From: Amoebophrya sp. A120 | Taxonomy: Eukaryota > Sar > Dinophyceae > Syndiniales > Amoebophryaceae | NCBI GenBank assembly: GCA_905178155.1 | Contig: CAJINV010000003.1 | Span: forward strand, 10,984,388-11,048,387 | Direction: 5' to 3' | Length of the DNA stretch: 64,000 nucleotides | Shown: in pieces, positions 22,338 through 33,500 of the stretch | Numbering within the stretch: position 1 is the stretch's first letter | Layout: each line of letters starts with the position of its first letter | Made by a program: the position numbers and the translations under genes | Notes under the pieces: model-generated | Seen by the model: the letters and a program-made list of their open reading frames with translations, nothing else | Told to the model about the DNA's origin: nothing | Database searches by the model: none

Positions 22338-25298
22338 ATGACGTCACTCTACGCCGTTCTGAGAAACAGCTTGTGGGAGGGTCCAGCTACCGCAAATACA
22401 AATCCAGTCTACAACTCCTTCAGAGTATTTTGCGAACAGTGTGGGTATGAGACAACGAGGCCCGCCCCCGCCACCAGCACTGGACCACGTTCCACCAGTA
22501 TGAAAGAGAAAAACTGTGTAAGCGTAAGTCTGTGATGCAAAGCATGAGACACTGTTACACTTGTCATGCTGGGCAACCATGAAGTCCTATTTCATTTGCT
22601 TTTTCACTTACTAGCTGCGCATGACAGGCTTTGTCTGTCATGCAGAACAGATTTGTCATGCCGTCACCCCAAGACACCTACACTAACACAGTTTTTTTGT
22701 TGGATAACCAGCGAGGAGCTAGCTGCTTCCGTGGAACAAGAAAAGACGACCAACAGCAAGCAAGCACAGACCGCTCCTGCCGGTCGTGATCTACAACTTG
22801 TCGGCAGACGGACTGGCAACGATGCTGAACTTGTTGCAGAAGAAGGAGCACAAAATAAAACATCGTCGAGAAGTGGCTTCCCGGCGAACGAGAACACCGT
22901 CGCGACCTTTCTCACATGGAAGTTTTCCTTTATGTGTGCCGGTTTGCTTTTCGGGTTGGTGCAATTGGGCCTGACCTACAAAACCGAGGAGGACGTCATC
23001 GGGGAGTACAAGGGATACCTGGCGCAGTTCCCAGACGCGGTCCAAGCTCACGGCAGCCTCGTGTCTGTATTCGACAGTTTTCTGGATGTGCTGTATGCAT
23101 ACGAAGCATCGATGTGGGGGATTGCTGCCTTTTCCTACGGACTTCTGCTCGTTGCCGCAGTGCTGCTGCGTCTGGCCGTGGTCTCTTCGTCCTCCGAAAG
23201 CAGCGAAGCCGATGTTGGAGGTGCTGTAGTTGCTGCGCAAGGTGTATTAAACGAAAATGCGAATGTTGAAGAAGCAGGAGTTGTAAAAAGTCCTCCTGCA
23301 ACGGCGAAAAATATCACCCTAGTAAAGATCATGCCGGAAGAGAAAAAACTGAGCGCGCTCAAAAAGATCCAACTTTCGTCCCGCTTGATGCTGCTCGCTT
23401 GGTTCCTGGGTTTCGCGCCCCCGTTTTTCGTCATCATCATTTTTCCGGTGCGCATGCTTCTCGATTGGACGGACGTCCGGTCCAGTCTCTGCCAAGACGC
23501 CATCACGAGAACGCTGGCGCTGCCCGGGGTGGGCACGCAGCTTCAGGAACAGCTCGCGGTGCTGGAGCAGACTTCCGACATGGGCAGTTTTGTCACGACC
23601 ACGGCAGCTGCGCCAGCCTCTGCGTCTGCCGTCGGAACAGCAGGAGCTTCGGGAACTGGTACTTCTGTTGGACTTTCTGCAGCCTCCGGCTCCGTCGGCT
23701 CGAAAGCAAGCGCGAAGGCCGCCGCTCTCCTAGGCACGAGTAGTGGCACTGCTGGCAGCAGTGGCACATCAACTGCAAGCTCGTCATCGACTCCTGTTGG
23801 TACTACTAGTTCAGCATCATCTTCATCGGACACCACAATTACCGTGAATGGTAATGCAATTAAGCAATGGTGCGCTGCGCAGGGCGAGGACTGGATCACT
23901 GAGTTCTTTGAAAAACTTGACCACTGCACCAGGCTAGCAGAGACAAACTGTCGCACGACCACGTGCGGCAACGCCGCCGTTGCCACTTCCCCGTCCGCTG
24001 GTGCCCTGACCAGCAGTTTTAGCCGTTTGGAGTTGGCTTGTCTGACCAACTGCGTCCAGTTTGTCGCTGCGCCCACGAACAGCACGATTTTCGGCGAGAA
24101 TCTAGACGGCTCGCCGGTGCTAGCTGCCCTGCGGACCACACAAAAAGCCAGCTACAAGCAGGACTTGGCAACGTGTTTAGCGGCAGCGAATCCACCCACG
24201 AGTGCTTCCTCGGGAGCAGGAGGAGGTAGTGGCGCAACTAGTACGAGTGGAACAACAAGTGCGACGTCGTCCTCGTCGAGCCTGACAACTTTACAGTTAC
24301 CCGCACTGGCCAGCACGACGCGGCGCCAGCCAGCTTCGTACGGCTCGCTTTCCGACTTGACTACCGAACAGCAACATGTCAAGGGCCTGTACTTGAAGGA
24401 CCTCCAGGCAAAGGCGGAAACAGCGATGTTGCAAGCCGACCACGTGATCGGTCTGATGGTCGGCCTGATTTTCGGCCGGCAACTCCAGACCTCCGCCATG
24501 GCGTTGGTTGGCGGTATTGCGGCGGCGTTACTCAGCGTGAAGGCGTTTTTCCCAGACGACAAGCACAGCCTTGTGCTGCTGCTGGTGACTACCCTGGAAG
24601 CCATCCCGCTCTACATGGCGCTGCTCGGGATTTTCAACCAAATGCTGGTCGGCGGCTCCTCCACGGCGTCGTCTTCCTCCTCGTCCTCTCAAAGCCTGGA
24701 CTACTGTTTCACGATTGCCTGCGTTTCGCTCGTCCTCTACGAAGGTGCAACGGCCACCACGGGGGTCCGCTCGTGGCGAGCGAATACGGGAGGAAAACTT
24801 AACCTCCGCGAGAAGCGGGACGAAATGGGCGGGTTTTTGCAAAAGCAGTACATTCTATACGCGGTCTTGTTCCTTGTCCTTGCCGTGGCACTTTACTTGT
24901 GGGCAAACCAGGAGGGGAAGGCCACGGAAGAGTACGGCGCGACGGACTACGCAATCGAGTACATGCTGGATTTCGAGATGATTGTGTCCATGACGATCAG
25001 CTACTACGCAAAAAAATGCGTTACTGCGGTCGCAACCACGGATCTCTTCCTCAGTGCTTTTGTGGAGGCGGACCACGCAGCAGCCGATGCGATGGGGATG
25101 CACGCAGCGTCGAAGCAGGGAGGAGGTCCTCGCTCCGATCCTTCTCGCGGCAATGATAGAATTTTCCCCGCCGGAGCGGACGACACCTCGGCCAGCAGCA
25201 CCGCCGTGGACGAGGAACACGCAAAGTTTACTTACAGGAAAGAGACACGCAAAAACTTCCGATCTCTGTTCCTGCTTGAAGACCGGAAGACTGCTTAG
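22338..25298 (+). CDS. Polytopic membrane protein, unrecognised
   Basis: Two exons, 22338-22498 and 22712-25298, joined in frame by removing a 208-bp introner, give 915 residues. Hydrophobic segments fall near 22910-22960, 23110-23170, 23390-23450, 24440-24530, 24550-24650, 24700-24740, 24850-24900 and 24970-25010, so roughly eight membrane spans. Between the third and fourth lies a long Ser/Thr/Ala/Gly-rich loop that also has several Cys (23860-24180), suggesting an extracytosolic, disulfide-bonded and possibly glycosylated region. The C-terminus is charged and cytosolic in style. No transporter or channel signature was recognised, so no function is given. The ATG at 22338 is the first plausible start; an earlier exon cannot be excluded. 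Confidence 0.75.
22499..22706. mobile_element. Introner element (208 bp) in the membrane-protein gene
   Basis: Flanked by the 5-bp direct repeat ACCAG (22494-22498 and 22707-22711). Ends are imperfect inverted repeats: TATGAAAGAGAAAAACTGTG at the left, and the right end read in reverse begins TATCCAACAAAAAAACTGTG. It introduces in-frame stops, and removing it with one copy of the repeat restores the frame (TCC ACC AGC GAG GAG). No GT-AG cut gives that join: sliding the cut within ACCAG offers GT-CA or TA-AG. Confidence 0.8.
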
Positions 25299-25955
25299 TA
25301 TGTGGAAAGGCGAGGTTGTCACGCTTGCTGAAAAAGCAAAAGCCGGAGAGCGAACTCGTTCTGTGCATATGAGAATAGGAACAACAGCCAGGTATTGTGT
25401 GCAAATGAAAATGAAGATCGCGCAATGAAAAAATAGAAAAAGAACAGAGGACAATATAGCACAAAGTGAACTTTCAGATCCGTGAAGCTTGAACATGCCT
25501 TGTCGTACTAGGTGTCAACTACGATTTGTACTTGTTCGTCTCAACAATCTTTGTCAATACACTCAGAAAACAAGCATCGTAGTTTGAACTGAGAAAGTCA
25601 TCGACTCTGAGAATCACACTGGATGATCATGCTGCACCTAGTGCTGGTCTGCAGAATATTTTACCTTTCAGGTTGTGCAGAAGTGGTGAAATGTAGAATC
25701 GTGCGTCGTTGTCACATTACTAGTATGATGTTGACGAGTTTTCCTTTGTCTGCAACTGTAACAGTCAGTACCACCGCATAGACTTCGACGACATAGATCT
25801 GTCTTAACACTTTCTTCGGCTCCACCGCTTAAGATAGGGCAGGCGCAGCAGCTCCTTTCTGTTTCGACACTACTTTCGATTTCGTCAGGATCGCATGGGA
25901 GAGGGAGCCAGCAAGCCTGAACCCTCGTCCCACGTCGAGGACTTTATTCGGTAAC
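25299..25955. other. Intergenic, no gene seen
   Basis: About 650 bp between the membrane-protein stop and the next start. A 19-codon upstream frame starts with ATG at 25898 and ends at TAA at 25955, directly before the ATG at 25956; if transcribed it would be an upstream ORF able to damp translation. Confidence 0.45.
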
Positions 25956-27398
25956 ATGCTAGCAATAGACACGACACAATTTCCACAAGGCACTGAGGAG
26001 AAGTTTGAAATCTTGGTCACAAAATGTCTGCGGCAGTCCGCTTTCGAAGTTCTTCCCGAAGAAGAGCTGCGGTACGTGGCGGCAGCGCTACGCGACAACT
26101 TTCTCGCCCATCTGGACTTGTTCCAATGGGCTCAGTTCCTCTACGCACGCCTTCTCGAAGGGCACGCGCTCGGAGAAGACGGGTTGCGGAGCTTGCTTGC
26201 CCAGAAACTGATCGAGGATTATGGCGACGATGAAAACTACTATGGATCTACGCTGAACTGTAACCGCGAGGCACCAGGCGGGTACCACAATTCCACCAAC
26301 TCCGCGAGGACTGACGGCTTGTCAGAGGCTGATGGAGTCCACCCCGAAGCGGATCCTTTCACCGGAGCCGTTTTGGACGAGCTCGAACCCGTCGTCGAAG
26401 AGATGCTCAGGCGTGGCATCTTCTACGAGAAGCCCTCCTGTCCTTTCGAGGTTTCCGGGGTTCGCGTCCTCGCTCTTTTGACCGAAGACGACAGCTACCA
26501 TCCTGCTGTGGTGGTGCGCGAGGTGCATGACGTATTTTTCGCTAGTACGAAGTTGTGCGGTGAGGTCGAGGAGCACCGCGCTAGCGGAGTAGAAGATGCA
26601 CAGGAGCTCAACAGGCAAATGAATAACGTCCCGCCTACAACGGTGGAGGAGCTTGCAGCTGAACAAGAAAGGCCCGGCAGCAGGGGTGGCAACAAGGCCA
26701 AGGCCTCCAAACCCAAACCGAAGAAGTCCTTGGGCGGCGGGGGAGCAAAAAGTAAAAAGAAAACGCAGGAGACGGCGACTCGATTCTTTGAGGTGAGATT
26801 TCTCGAATACGGGAAGACACAGCTCGTGAAGGAGGAAAATCTGATTCTTGATGATGACACCCAATGCCAGAAAGACGAGGGAGAGGAGGAATTCGGCGAG
26901 GGCGAGTGCGAGCTCTGTCGCCACCTGAGTTCGCGCATCACGTTTCACCACCTGATCCCGAAGTCTACCCATCGGCGCTGGCTCCGGCGAAAAAAGTGGC
27001 CGCCCAACATCGACTCCGTGCTTTTGGAGCGCCACTTGTGTCGGGGGCTGGGTCTACTGCAACCAACAAAATCCACCGAGACGAGTGCTAGTGGGGGGTC
27101 AGCGGCCACGTCACAAAGTACTCCTGAAGCTTCTGTTGTGCAGAAGAATGGAAAGCAGAAGAAAACCGGGATCAACAAGAATAGCAGTGCCAATGCGAGT
27201 GGGAGCGCATCTTCTGCGCAAGTGCCAGCACCCACGCGGGCGTTGTTAAACTGCTACGGAGCAATGTTGTGCCCCAAATGTCACATGCAGGTACACCGGA
27301 CTGCAAGCAATGATATTCTAGCAGTGGAATTCAACAGTGTTGCCGCTCTGCTGAGGGACTTACGAATGCAAACCTGGCTTAGCTGGAAGGCAAAGTGA
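25956..27398 (+). CDS. Tudor-like and HNH-type zinc protein
   Basis: 480 residues, no intron seen. Residues about 5-95 form an acidic helical segment. The middle has two halves of a possible Tudor-type barrel: VRVLALLTEDDSYHPAVVV at about 26460 and RFFEVRFLEYGKTQLVKEEN at about 26780, separated by a long basic and low-complexity insert (PKPKKSLGGGGAKSKKK). The C-terminal part has an HNH arrangement: CELC, then FHHLIPKSTHRRW, and after another Ser-rich insert MLCPKCHMQVHRTAS. The paired CxxC motifs suggest a structural zinc, and HH plus the last His match HNH catalytic spacing in broad terms. HNH enzymes cut DNA; whether this one does is not shown. The Tudor-like part could bind methylated Arg or Lys, so a chromatin or RNA role is plausible. 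Confidence 0.7.
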   Translation: MLAIDTTQFPQGTEEKFEILVTKCLRQSAFEVLPEEELRYVAAALRDNFLAHLDLFQWAQFLYARLLEGHALGEDGLRSLLAQKLIEDYGDDENYYGSTLNCNREAPGGYHNSTNSARTDGLSEADGVHPEADPFTGAVLDELEPVVEEMLRRGIFYEKPSCPFEVSGVRVLALLTEDDSYHPAVVVREVHDVFFASTKLCGEVEEHRASGVEDAQELNRQMNNVPPTTVEELAAEQERPGSRGGNKAKASKPKPKKSLGGGGAKSKKKTQETATRFFEVRFLEYGKTQLVKEENLILDDDTQCQKDEGEEEFGEGECELCRHLSSRITFHHLIPKSTHRRWLRRKKWPPNIDSVLLERHLCRGLGLLQPTKSTETSASGGSAATSQSTPEASVVQKNGKQKKTGINKNSSANASGSASSAQVPAPTRALLNCYGAMLCPKCHMQVHRTASNDILAVEFNSVAALLRDLRMQTWLSWKAK

Positions 27399-28048
27399 TA
27401 TTGGTACGAGCCACCTCTTCTTCTCGTGGGTAGCACATTACACCTGCTGCTTCTCGAGTCGGAAAAATATTATCCAGAAAAAAACCACCATCCCCATCCA
27501 TTTTTGCAGTTTTTACATGCAGAAAAATTACAAAAAATGAACAAAAATTAAAAAAAAATCAAAGCGCTTTCAGCATGGTCGGGCTTGTGTTATCTATCTA
27601 TCAGCACTAGCTAGTGGCGTCCCTCACAAGCTAGCTGGAAAAAATTGAAGTTGCTAGGCCCACAGCTGCTGCACTCGTCAAAGTCCAGAGCTGAAGACTT
27701 CGTCGAGAAAGGCTGCTCCACGTCCGAGTTTGCCTCTGATGCCACACTATGCATCATTTGGGGGCTCGGAAAAACGTACTCGCTTGCGTTGCGCTTCTTT
27801 TCCCATGGTATGATGTTGCCCTGATGTCGCGACGAGTCAAATCTTGAGCCTTTTGAAGCATGCACGCACAGAATAGAGCAGCTGCCGCGCAACGCTTTGC
27901 CTAGGTTGTCGCCTCTGGTGCGAGCTAGCCGCGCGGCTGCAGTTCCTCAGATTGCGCTGATTATGGTCCGGAAGTTTTTGTCTCCGGCTGTGCGTTCAAA
28001 GCCGATATTTTTTCCGATTCAAAAAAATTTCGGATTTTCAAGAAAAAC

Positions 28049-28357
28049 AACTTTTTTTGTGGATGGTGGTTTTTCGCACGACGGTATGCTAAATGCGAGC
28101 ACCTACCATCCACTCCATTTCTATTTAGAAATGGTATGGATGGTAGGTGCCCGGATTTAGTATAGCATGGGGATAAAAACCACCATCCACAAAAAAACGC
28201 GATTTTGGAAAATTGCACGAAATTTGTGGATGGTTGTTTTTATCCCCACGCTATGCTAAATCCGGGTACCTACCATCCACACCATTTCTATTTAGAAATG
28301 GCGTGGATGGTAGGTACCCGGATTTAGCGTAGCGTTGGGATAAAAACCACCATCCAG
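28049..28357. repeat. Two tandem long hairpins inside the large element
   Basis: Each unit, about 28049-28193 and 28214-28357, is an inverted repeat with arms of roughly 65 bp whose ends read GTGGATGGTGGTTTTT and whose inner parts read CTACCATCCAC around a TTTCTATTTAGAAA centre. The ends are a shortened version of the outer ends of the host element, so they look like nested smaller elements. Confidence 0.8.
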
Positions 28358-28523
28358 TAAAAATTGGAAAGCTGAGACTTTTTGGAAAAAAACTTGCGCC
28401 ATTTTTTTTCCAAGAGTATTTGTCTTGCCCAGAAGGTTCTCGAGACGGAGAAGTCTTCGCCTCTTGTAAACCTCTCGGCTGCGCTCCTTTGGATAATCGC
28501 ACTGCTCGTCGAACTTCTACCAG

Positions 28524-28829
28524 TCCCGCCTTCCGTATTATACGGGCCCGCCTACATCGTCCCACGTGGCGGCGCGGTGGCGCGGGGATGAGGCCGCCAA
28601 GCTTTGGGCCAAGCGCTGGCGGCCCGTAGCGTTGTACCACCTGAGACGCCACTGCGCCCCCGCCGCATTGCGACTGGGGCCAGCGCCGGTCAGCCGGTCG
28701 AGGATCCAACTTGTACAAAGCCTTGCTGGCCGTTTCTCGTCCCGGATTCTTGCTGTGGGCCTAAGTATTTTGATTTGTGTAGCCTTCGCATGCATGGGAT
28801 GTCCCGTTAGCTACATTTCTGAGGACTAA
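28524..28829 (+). pseudogene. Protein-like segment in large element 1
   Basis: An open frame whose early part reads TGPPTSSHVAARWRG, then LWAKRWRPVALYHLRRH. It aligns with a segment in the second large element (33553-33885) with conservative substitutions such as R/H and W/Y. After the shared block of about 38 residues the two diverge. No family recognised. It may be one exon, or a decayed remnant, of an element-encoded protein. Confidence 0.4.
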
Positions 28830-28939
28830 CATTCATACATGGGCACTCATGATAGTTTGAATTTTTTTTTGAAAATTTGATTTTTGTTTTTTTCGAAAAA
28901 TGACGAAAATGGATGGGGATGGTGGTTTTTTCCTGGATA

Positions 28940-29545
28940 AATATATGCTTTCTCACATGAAGTAGCAGAAGCGCTTGCGCTCTTCGTGGAGATTGCGCAG
29001 CTGAAGTATGCGGCCCGCCAAAACTCCCTCTTTTCTGTTTCAAAGACGGTCAATTGTTCTTCTGTGTGTGACGCTTCAAATTCTGTTTTCGATGGATCAT
29101 AGAGTGACAATGACAAAACAAGAATACTATTAGCTGCGCATGCACCAGCAGATAATTAACATGTAGTAGGGCTTCATCTTCCCTTTTTTAGTTTTACACT
29201 CAGCAGGCACGGCTGCAATCTCTTTCACAGGACACAGGATGATGCAGTACCAGCAGGAGCAGGGGCATACTCATCCGCTCTTGACAAACAAAAATCAAGA
29301 TCTTGTTCCGGAGTGTATTGAGTGTTACATGCATTGAATCCATCTCATATTTTTAGAGTGTTTACGCTGCTAAGGGTTTGGCGTCGAGAAATAGAATAAG
29401 TAAGTGGGATGCTCGGGAGTTAAGATGCTCGGGATGTAGTACCTTGAGATGTTGAACTAGGAAAAAGCATAAAAGTGCATCTATTTTGAGATCGAAGTAG
29501 CCAAACAACGAAGTGCAGATAGCGCATTTTTCCGATACCGTCACG
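28940..29545. other. Intergenic, no gene seen
   Basis: About 600 bp upstream of TMEM107. No repeat or coding signal was recognised. Confidence 0.45.
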
Positions 29546-29974
29546 ATGGGAGGTTCACCCTGGGAGCAGCATGTTGGCCAGAGTGTCTTCATTCCTGCGC
29601 GATACATCCTCGCCTTGGTCCAGGTAATCCTGAACGGCATTTGCTATAAGTACCCGGAACCGTATCTGCGAGAAGCGCTGCCCTTCGGGAACTACGAGGA
29701 GAACCAGACGTCGCTCCGTGCTGTAGTGTTTTTTACGCTCTTTTTCACTGTCGGTGAGCTGATGCTCTTCGTAATGGGCTACAGCCTCTACCAACGGGGG
29801 TTGCAGCTGACACAAACCGTTGTCCACTTTTTTGGTGCGCTGTTTTCTCTTTTCGTCGTTCTTTCCGGGGCTCATTACTACTGGTGGAGCCACTTCCTTC
29901 TCTACACAGCAATTGTGCCCTTTCTGATGCAGGTTTTCTGCGACGCAACCATTTTTGCCATGCGGTTTGCGTAA
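29546..29974 (+). CDS. TMEM107: TMEM107-like ciliary transition-zone protein
   Basis: 142 residues from the ATG at 29546, one exon. Four hydrophobic segments, at about residues 14-32, 54-78, 85-106 and 112-134, match the size (about 140) and four-span plan of TMEM107. Family-like positions are ARYILALVQVIL at the first span, LPFGNYEE before the second, FFTVGELMLFVMGYSLY in the second, LTQTVVHFFGALFSLFVVL in the third and HYYWWSHFLLYTAIVPFLMQ in the last. TMEM107 belongs to the MKS module that gates the base of the cilium. Start choice is firm because no upstream in-frame ATG exists. Its presence fits IFT81 at 2521-6876. Small size limits certainty. Confidence 0.75.
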   Translation: MGGSPWEQHVGQSVFIPARYILALVQVILNGICYKYPEPYLREALPFGNYEENQTSLRAVVFFTLFFTVGELMLFVMGYSLYQRGLQLTQTVVHFFGALFSLFVVLSGAHYYWWSHFLLYTAIVPFLMQVFCDATIFAMRFA

Positions 29975-30573
29975 GACTAAAGACTCACCATCCGGCCTGA
30001 GTGAAGTTGTACACTCAGTCGAAATTATCGATGCGGCTTGTTCCAAACCTATTTTTGGGAAACATGGCCACGTTTGTTCTTGCAGCTCTGAACCACGGAA
30101 CAGGCATTGCTTTCTCGTCACACCAAGAGCAATGAGCTTCATTCTTGGTGCGACGTAATATTCTCCAGCTTTCAGAAGTAGAGGATTGCTATATAATATT
30201 CGCTTGGATCGTTGTCGTTCGCTGCTCCAAACTTAGAATTTGCATTTGAGCGCAAAACAGGCCGAGCAACAAATAAAGCGATTCGTGTTGATAGAAAGAG
30301 AAAAGCGAGTTTTAACATCGTCAAAAGCGCCACTTTAGATGTAGTCGTCATATGTCACATGCACAGTATATCGTGTTGTGCCTTTCCAAGTACTAAATGG
30401 TCACTAAACAAATCCTGAGGGAATAAGAGGAGAGAGGTTGGCTCATGTCCACTTGTTGTTCAAATCGAACGATGTCTCAAGTGAAGAAGTAAAGTAGCCG
30501 GTCCGCTGTGGTGCTTCGGTATCGGTGGTAGTTGTATAGTTGGACCGACACAATAAATCAGAGTCAGAAAATA
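29975..30573. other. Intergenic, no gene seen
   Basis: About 600 bp between TMEM107 and the next start codon. Only short unsupported frames are present. Confidence 0.45.
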
Positions 30574-33500
30574 ATGACGCGGTCCTCTACAGAGAGAACA
30601 GGCGGCGAGGCTATGTTTTCCGATGAAACGGCGAAAGTGTCCATCCTGAACCTTGCCGGGAAGTGTGTGGCGCAGTTTCCCATTTTCGAAGTTGCGCTGC
30701 CAGCCGAGAGAAGGTCAAGCGCCGTCTGTTCGACTTCCAACCCTTCGACTTTCAACCCGCTGAAGAAGGAAAAGCGTTTGTCCGTGTCATATGGATGTGT
30801 CAGGTTTGAAATCGTCAAAGTTGAAATAGTTTGTCATGCATAAAACGGATACCAGTTAGACCTACAGTTTGTAGTCGGCGCGTGACAAATTTTCTCGGTC
30901 CTGGAAGCGAGTCTGTCATGCGGTTTAGGGCAAAAGAGCTGCCTTCTGTCGTGCTAGTTCGCAGTCCAACTTTTGACCCTTACCAGGACTGTAATCTGCC
31001 TCCCGTGGGTCCTCTGCAATAGAGTCACTTCTTGTGTCGCATTTTATGCATTACAAATTATTTCAACTTTGACGATTTCAAACCTGACGCTTCCATATGT
31101 CAAGTGTGAGCTCTACAGCTGCGTCCTCGGACCAGGACGGGGACCAGCTTGCCGAAGTAGAAAGAAAATGGAACAACGATCCCAGTACGTTGATGTCCCG
31201 CGATCATGATCATTCCTGTCCAACAAGTGCATCCCGAAGAACTGTAGACAACGTGATGACGCGCATCGTGCAGCGGCTCGGGCTTGCTGATTCAGGAGAA
31301 CACAATGCTGACAGTCACGACGACCACGAGCAGAACCAGGAGATGAACACTGCAGCAGATAATTCGGATCAACTACATGGGAACCTCCACCAGAAGAGAG
31401 TTGATGTTGTACCAACGGAGCTGCATCCTTTCTCCGGCGTTGCGGTTGCGCGGGTGGGGGGAAAAGACGAGACTTCGACGACATCCTTGCAGCCGGCCTC
31501 GTCTTCTACGACCTCAAAGGTGGTGCCTAGTATGGGTGATTGCAAAAACGCTCCCGCCTGCTCTCCGTCCGCGACCACTGCTCTCCCCTACGAAGTTTGG
31601 TTGCCTGCTGTCACATCGCGATTCAAGACGTGGCTCGGAACCGCGTTTGAGCAGCATAATCGGGACGTGCTACGAATCCTGCGCGAGGAGCTGTGTTCCG
31701 ATGAAGAGAAAGTCAAGGGCTACCCGCGCCGGTACGTTTTCCAAGGCAAAGCGAAGGCGGTCAGGATCGGGACCTACGCTATGAAACCCGGGCTGCGCGG
31801 CGAAGGCCCGGAAGTAGGCCACGCGGAACGGGGGAGAGGTGAACTCCTGGACCAGCACACCCGGCTCGGTTCTCCAAAAATGATCGATCTTTGGGACAAA
31901 CCCGATGATTTGGTGGAGGACATCCCCGAGTGCGAACTAAAAATCTACCTGGAGAAAGCGAATCGAGCGGTCTGGTTCGAGTTCCTCTTCTCCATCGACA
32001 GCTGGCCCATGCGAAAGGAGCGACCGCTCGCCTACGCAAACCACGACATCCGGATTGTGCGCTGCCTCAGCCAGGACGAAAGGGAGGAACAACTGAATGC
32101 ATGCGATTTGGAGATTGAATTGGTATTAAGAAGCATATACCATTTGTAATTGTACATAGTCATACTAGCTACACACTCTGACCAAAAGCAAAATAGTACG
32201 TTGTCGGTGACCTTTGTCTTTCTCAAAGCACCGCTTGCGCCGAAGTCCTCCTTGTTTCGTCGAAGTTGTGCGAGACAAGATGAAGATCGTTTTTGGCAAA
32301 AAAAAAACATGATATCCAGGAAAAAACACCCATCCCCATCCATCTTGCCTTTTTTTTATAGCAAAAAAATCACAAAAAAATGAAAAAAACTGAAATCGTT
32401 TTTGCATGTTGATGGTTTCGAGTGCACCTACTTCACAACACTAGCTAGTGGCGTCCATGAGAAGCATCTTAACTAGAGGAATTTGACTTAGCTAGGTCTA
32501 TCGCATTGGTCGGCCGACGTCGGAGTCGAGATCCCAAAGAAGGCAACTCGCTGCGAGCCGCCTTGCGGGCCTTCGTCGGGGGCGATTTGGCTCGCGAATC
32601 TTATCGCGGGGCTTTTGGGGAGGCGTTGAACCTGATGCGGGAAGGGGTTTTTGCGGGGCAGTGGGAATCAGACGAAATCAAGCGCGCAGCTGGACTGGAC
32701 TCAACATACGAGGCCTTAGCAAATTCCGTAAGTTTGTGAACTTAGCGCCCATGGTATGGCGCATTATTCTCCTCCCAACCTGTGACAATTTTAATACTTT
32801 GGAGCCTTCACGCAGCAGATGCGCGCACTTTATCATCCGAGCAAACGGCGCGCCAGGACGCACGACCTAGCTCATGCGATTAGGCGCCCCGCCTATCGCG
32901 CCTCCTCCTACCGCGCCGAAACTTGTCTTGCTGCCCGGATGTCCCGAGCCTGGCTTTTTTTTGGATTTTTTTTTCCGACAAAAAGAGTCCGGCTTTTTGC
33001 AATTTCTTGTTTTTTCGTGGATGGGTGTTTTTACCACGAGCTAACTACAAATACGGAACCACCCATCCACGATTTTTGGGGTCGAAACTTATTTCGCCCT
33101 TCTCCCGGTGCTACGTTCCAGATTTTCGCTGAAAAAATGAAGCAAAAGCGAGCACTTTTCTGAGCTAAATTTTCGGAGTCAGCCCGTGTTTAAAACACCC
33201 ATCCACTTTTTTTGCTCGATGGCCCGAAAGTCATGGTTTTGTGGATGGTTGTTTTTACCACGAGCTATCTGCTAAATCGCCGACCACCCATCCACTCATT
33301 TTGTTCTAGAAAAGCGCGCCTTTTTGCTGAAAAAAAAGCAGTTAGCTCGTGTTTCAAACACCCATCCACTCATTTTCGAAACGGGTATTTTTTTGGATTT
33401 TTTTTCTCGCAAAAAAAATCCAAGGCTTTGTCATTTAGAATGGTGGCTCAACATCTGGCCAGGCAGGAGGGCTCCGACTCGGAGCCACGTGAGCCGCGAG

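Larger units (their letters stand above)
27471..28939. mobile_element. Large inverted-repeat element (1469 bp), introner-type ends
   Basis: Flanked by the direct repeat AATAT (27466-27470 and 28940-28944). Left end TATCCAGAAAAAAACCACC and right end GGTGGTTTTTTCCTGGATA are inverted repeats that continue through CATCCCCATCCATTTT for about 35 bp. It lies 70 bp after the Tudor/HNH stop, outside any exon. It contains two large hairpins (28050-28357) and a protein-like segment near 28520-28650. These are the same ends as the short introner at 51883. Confidence 0.85.
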
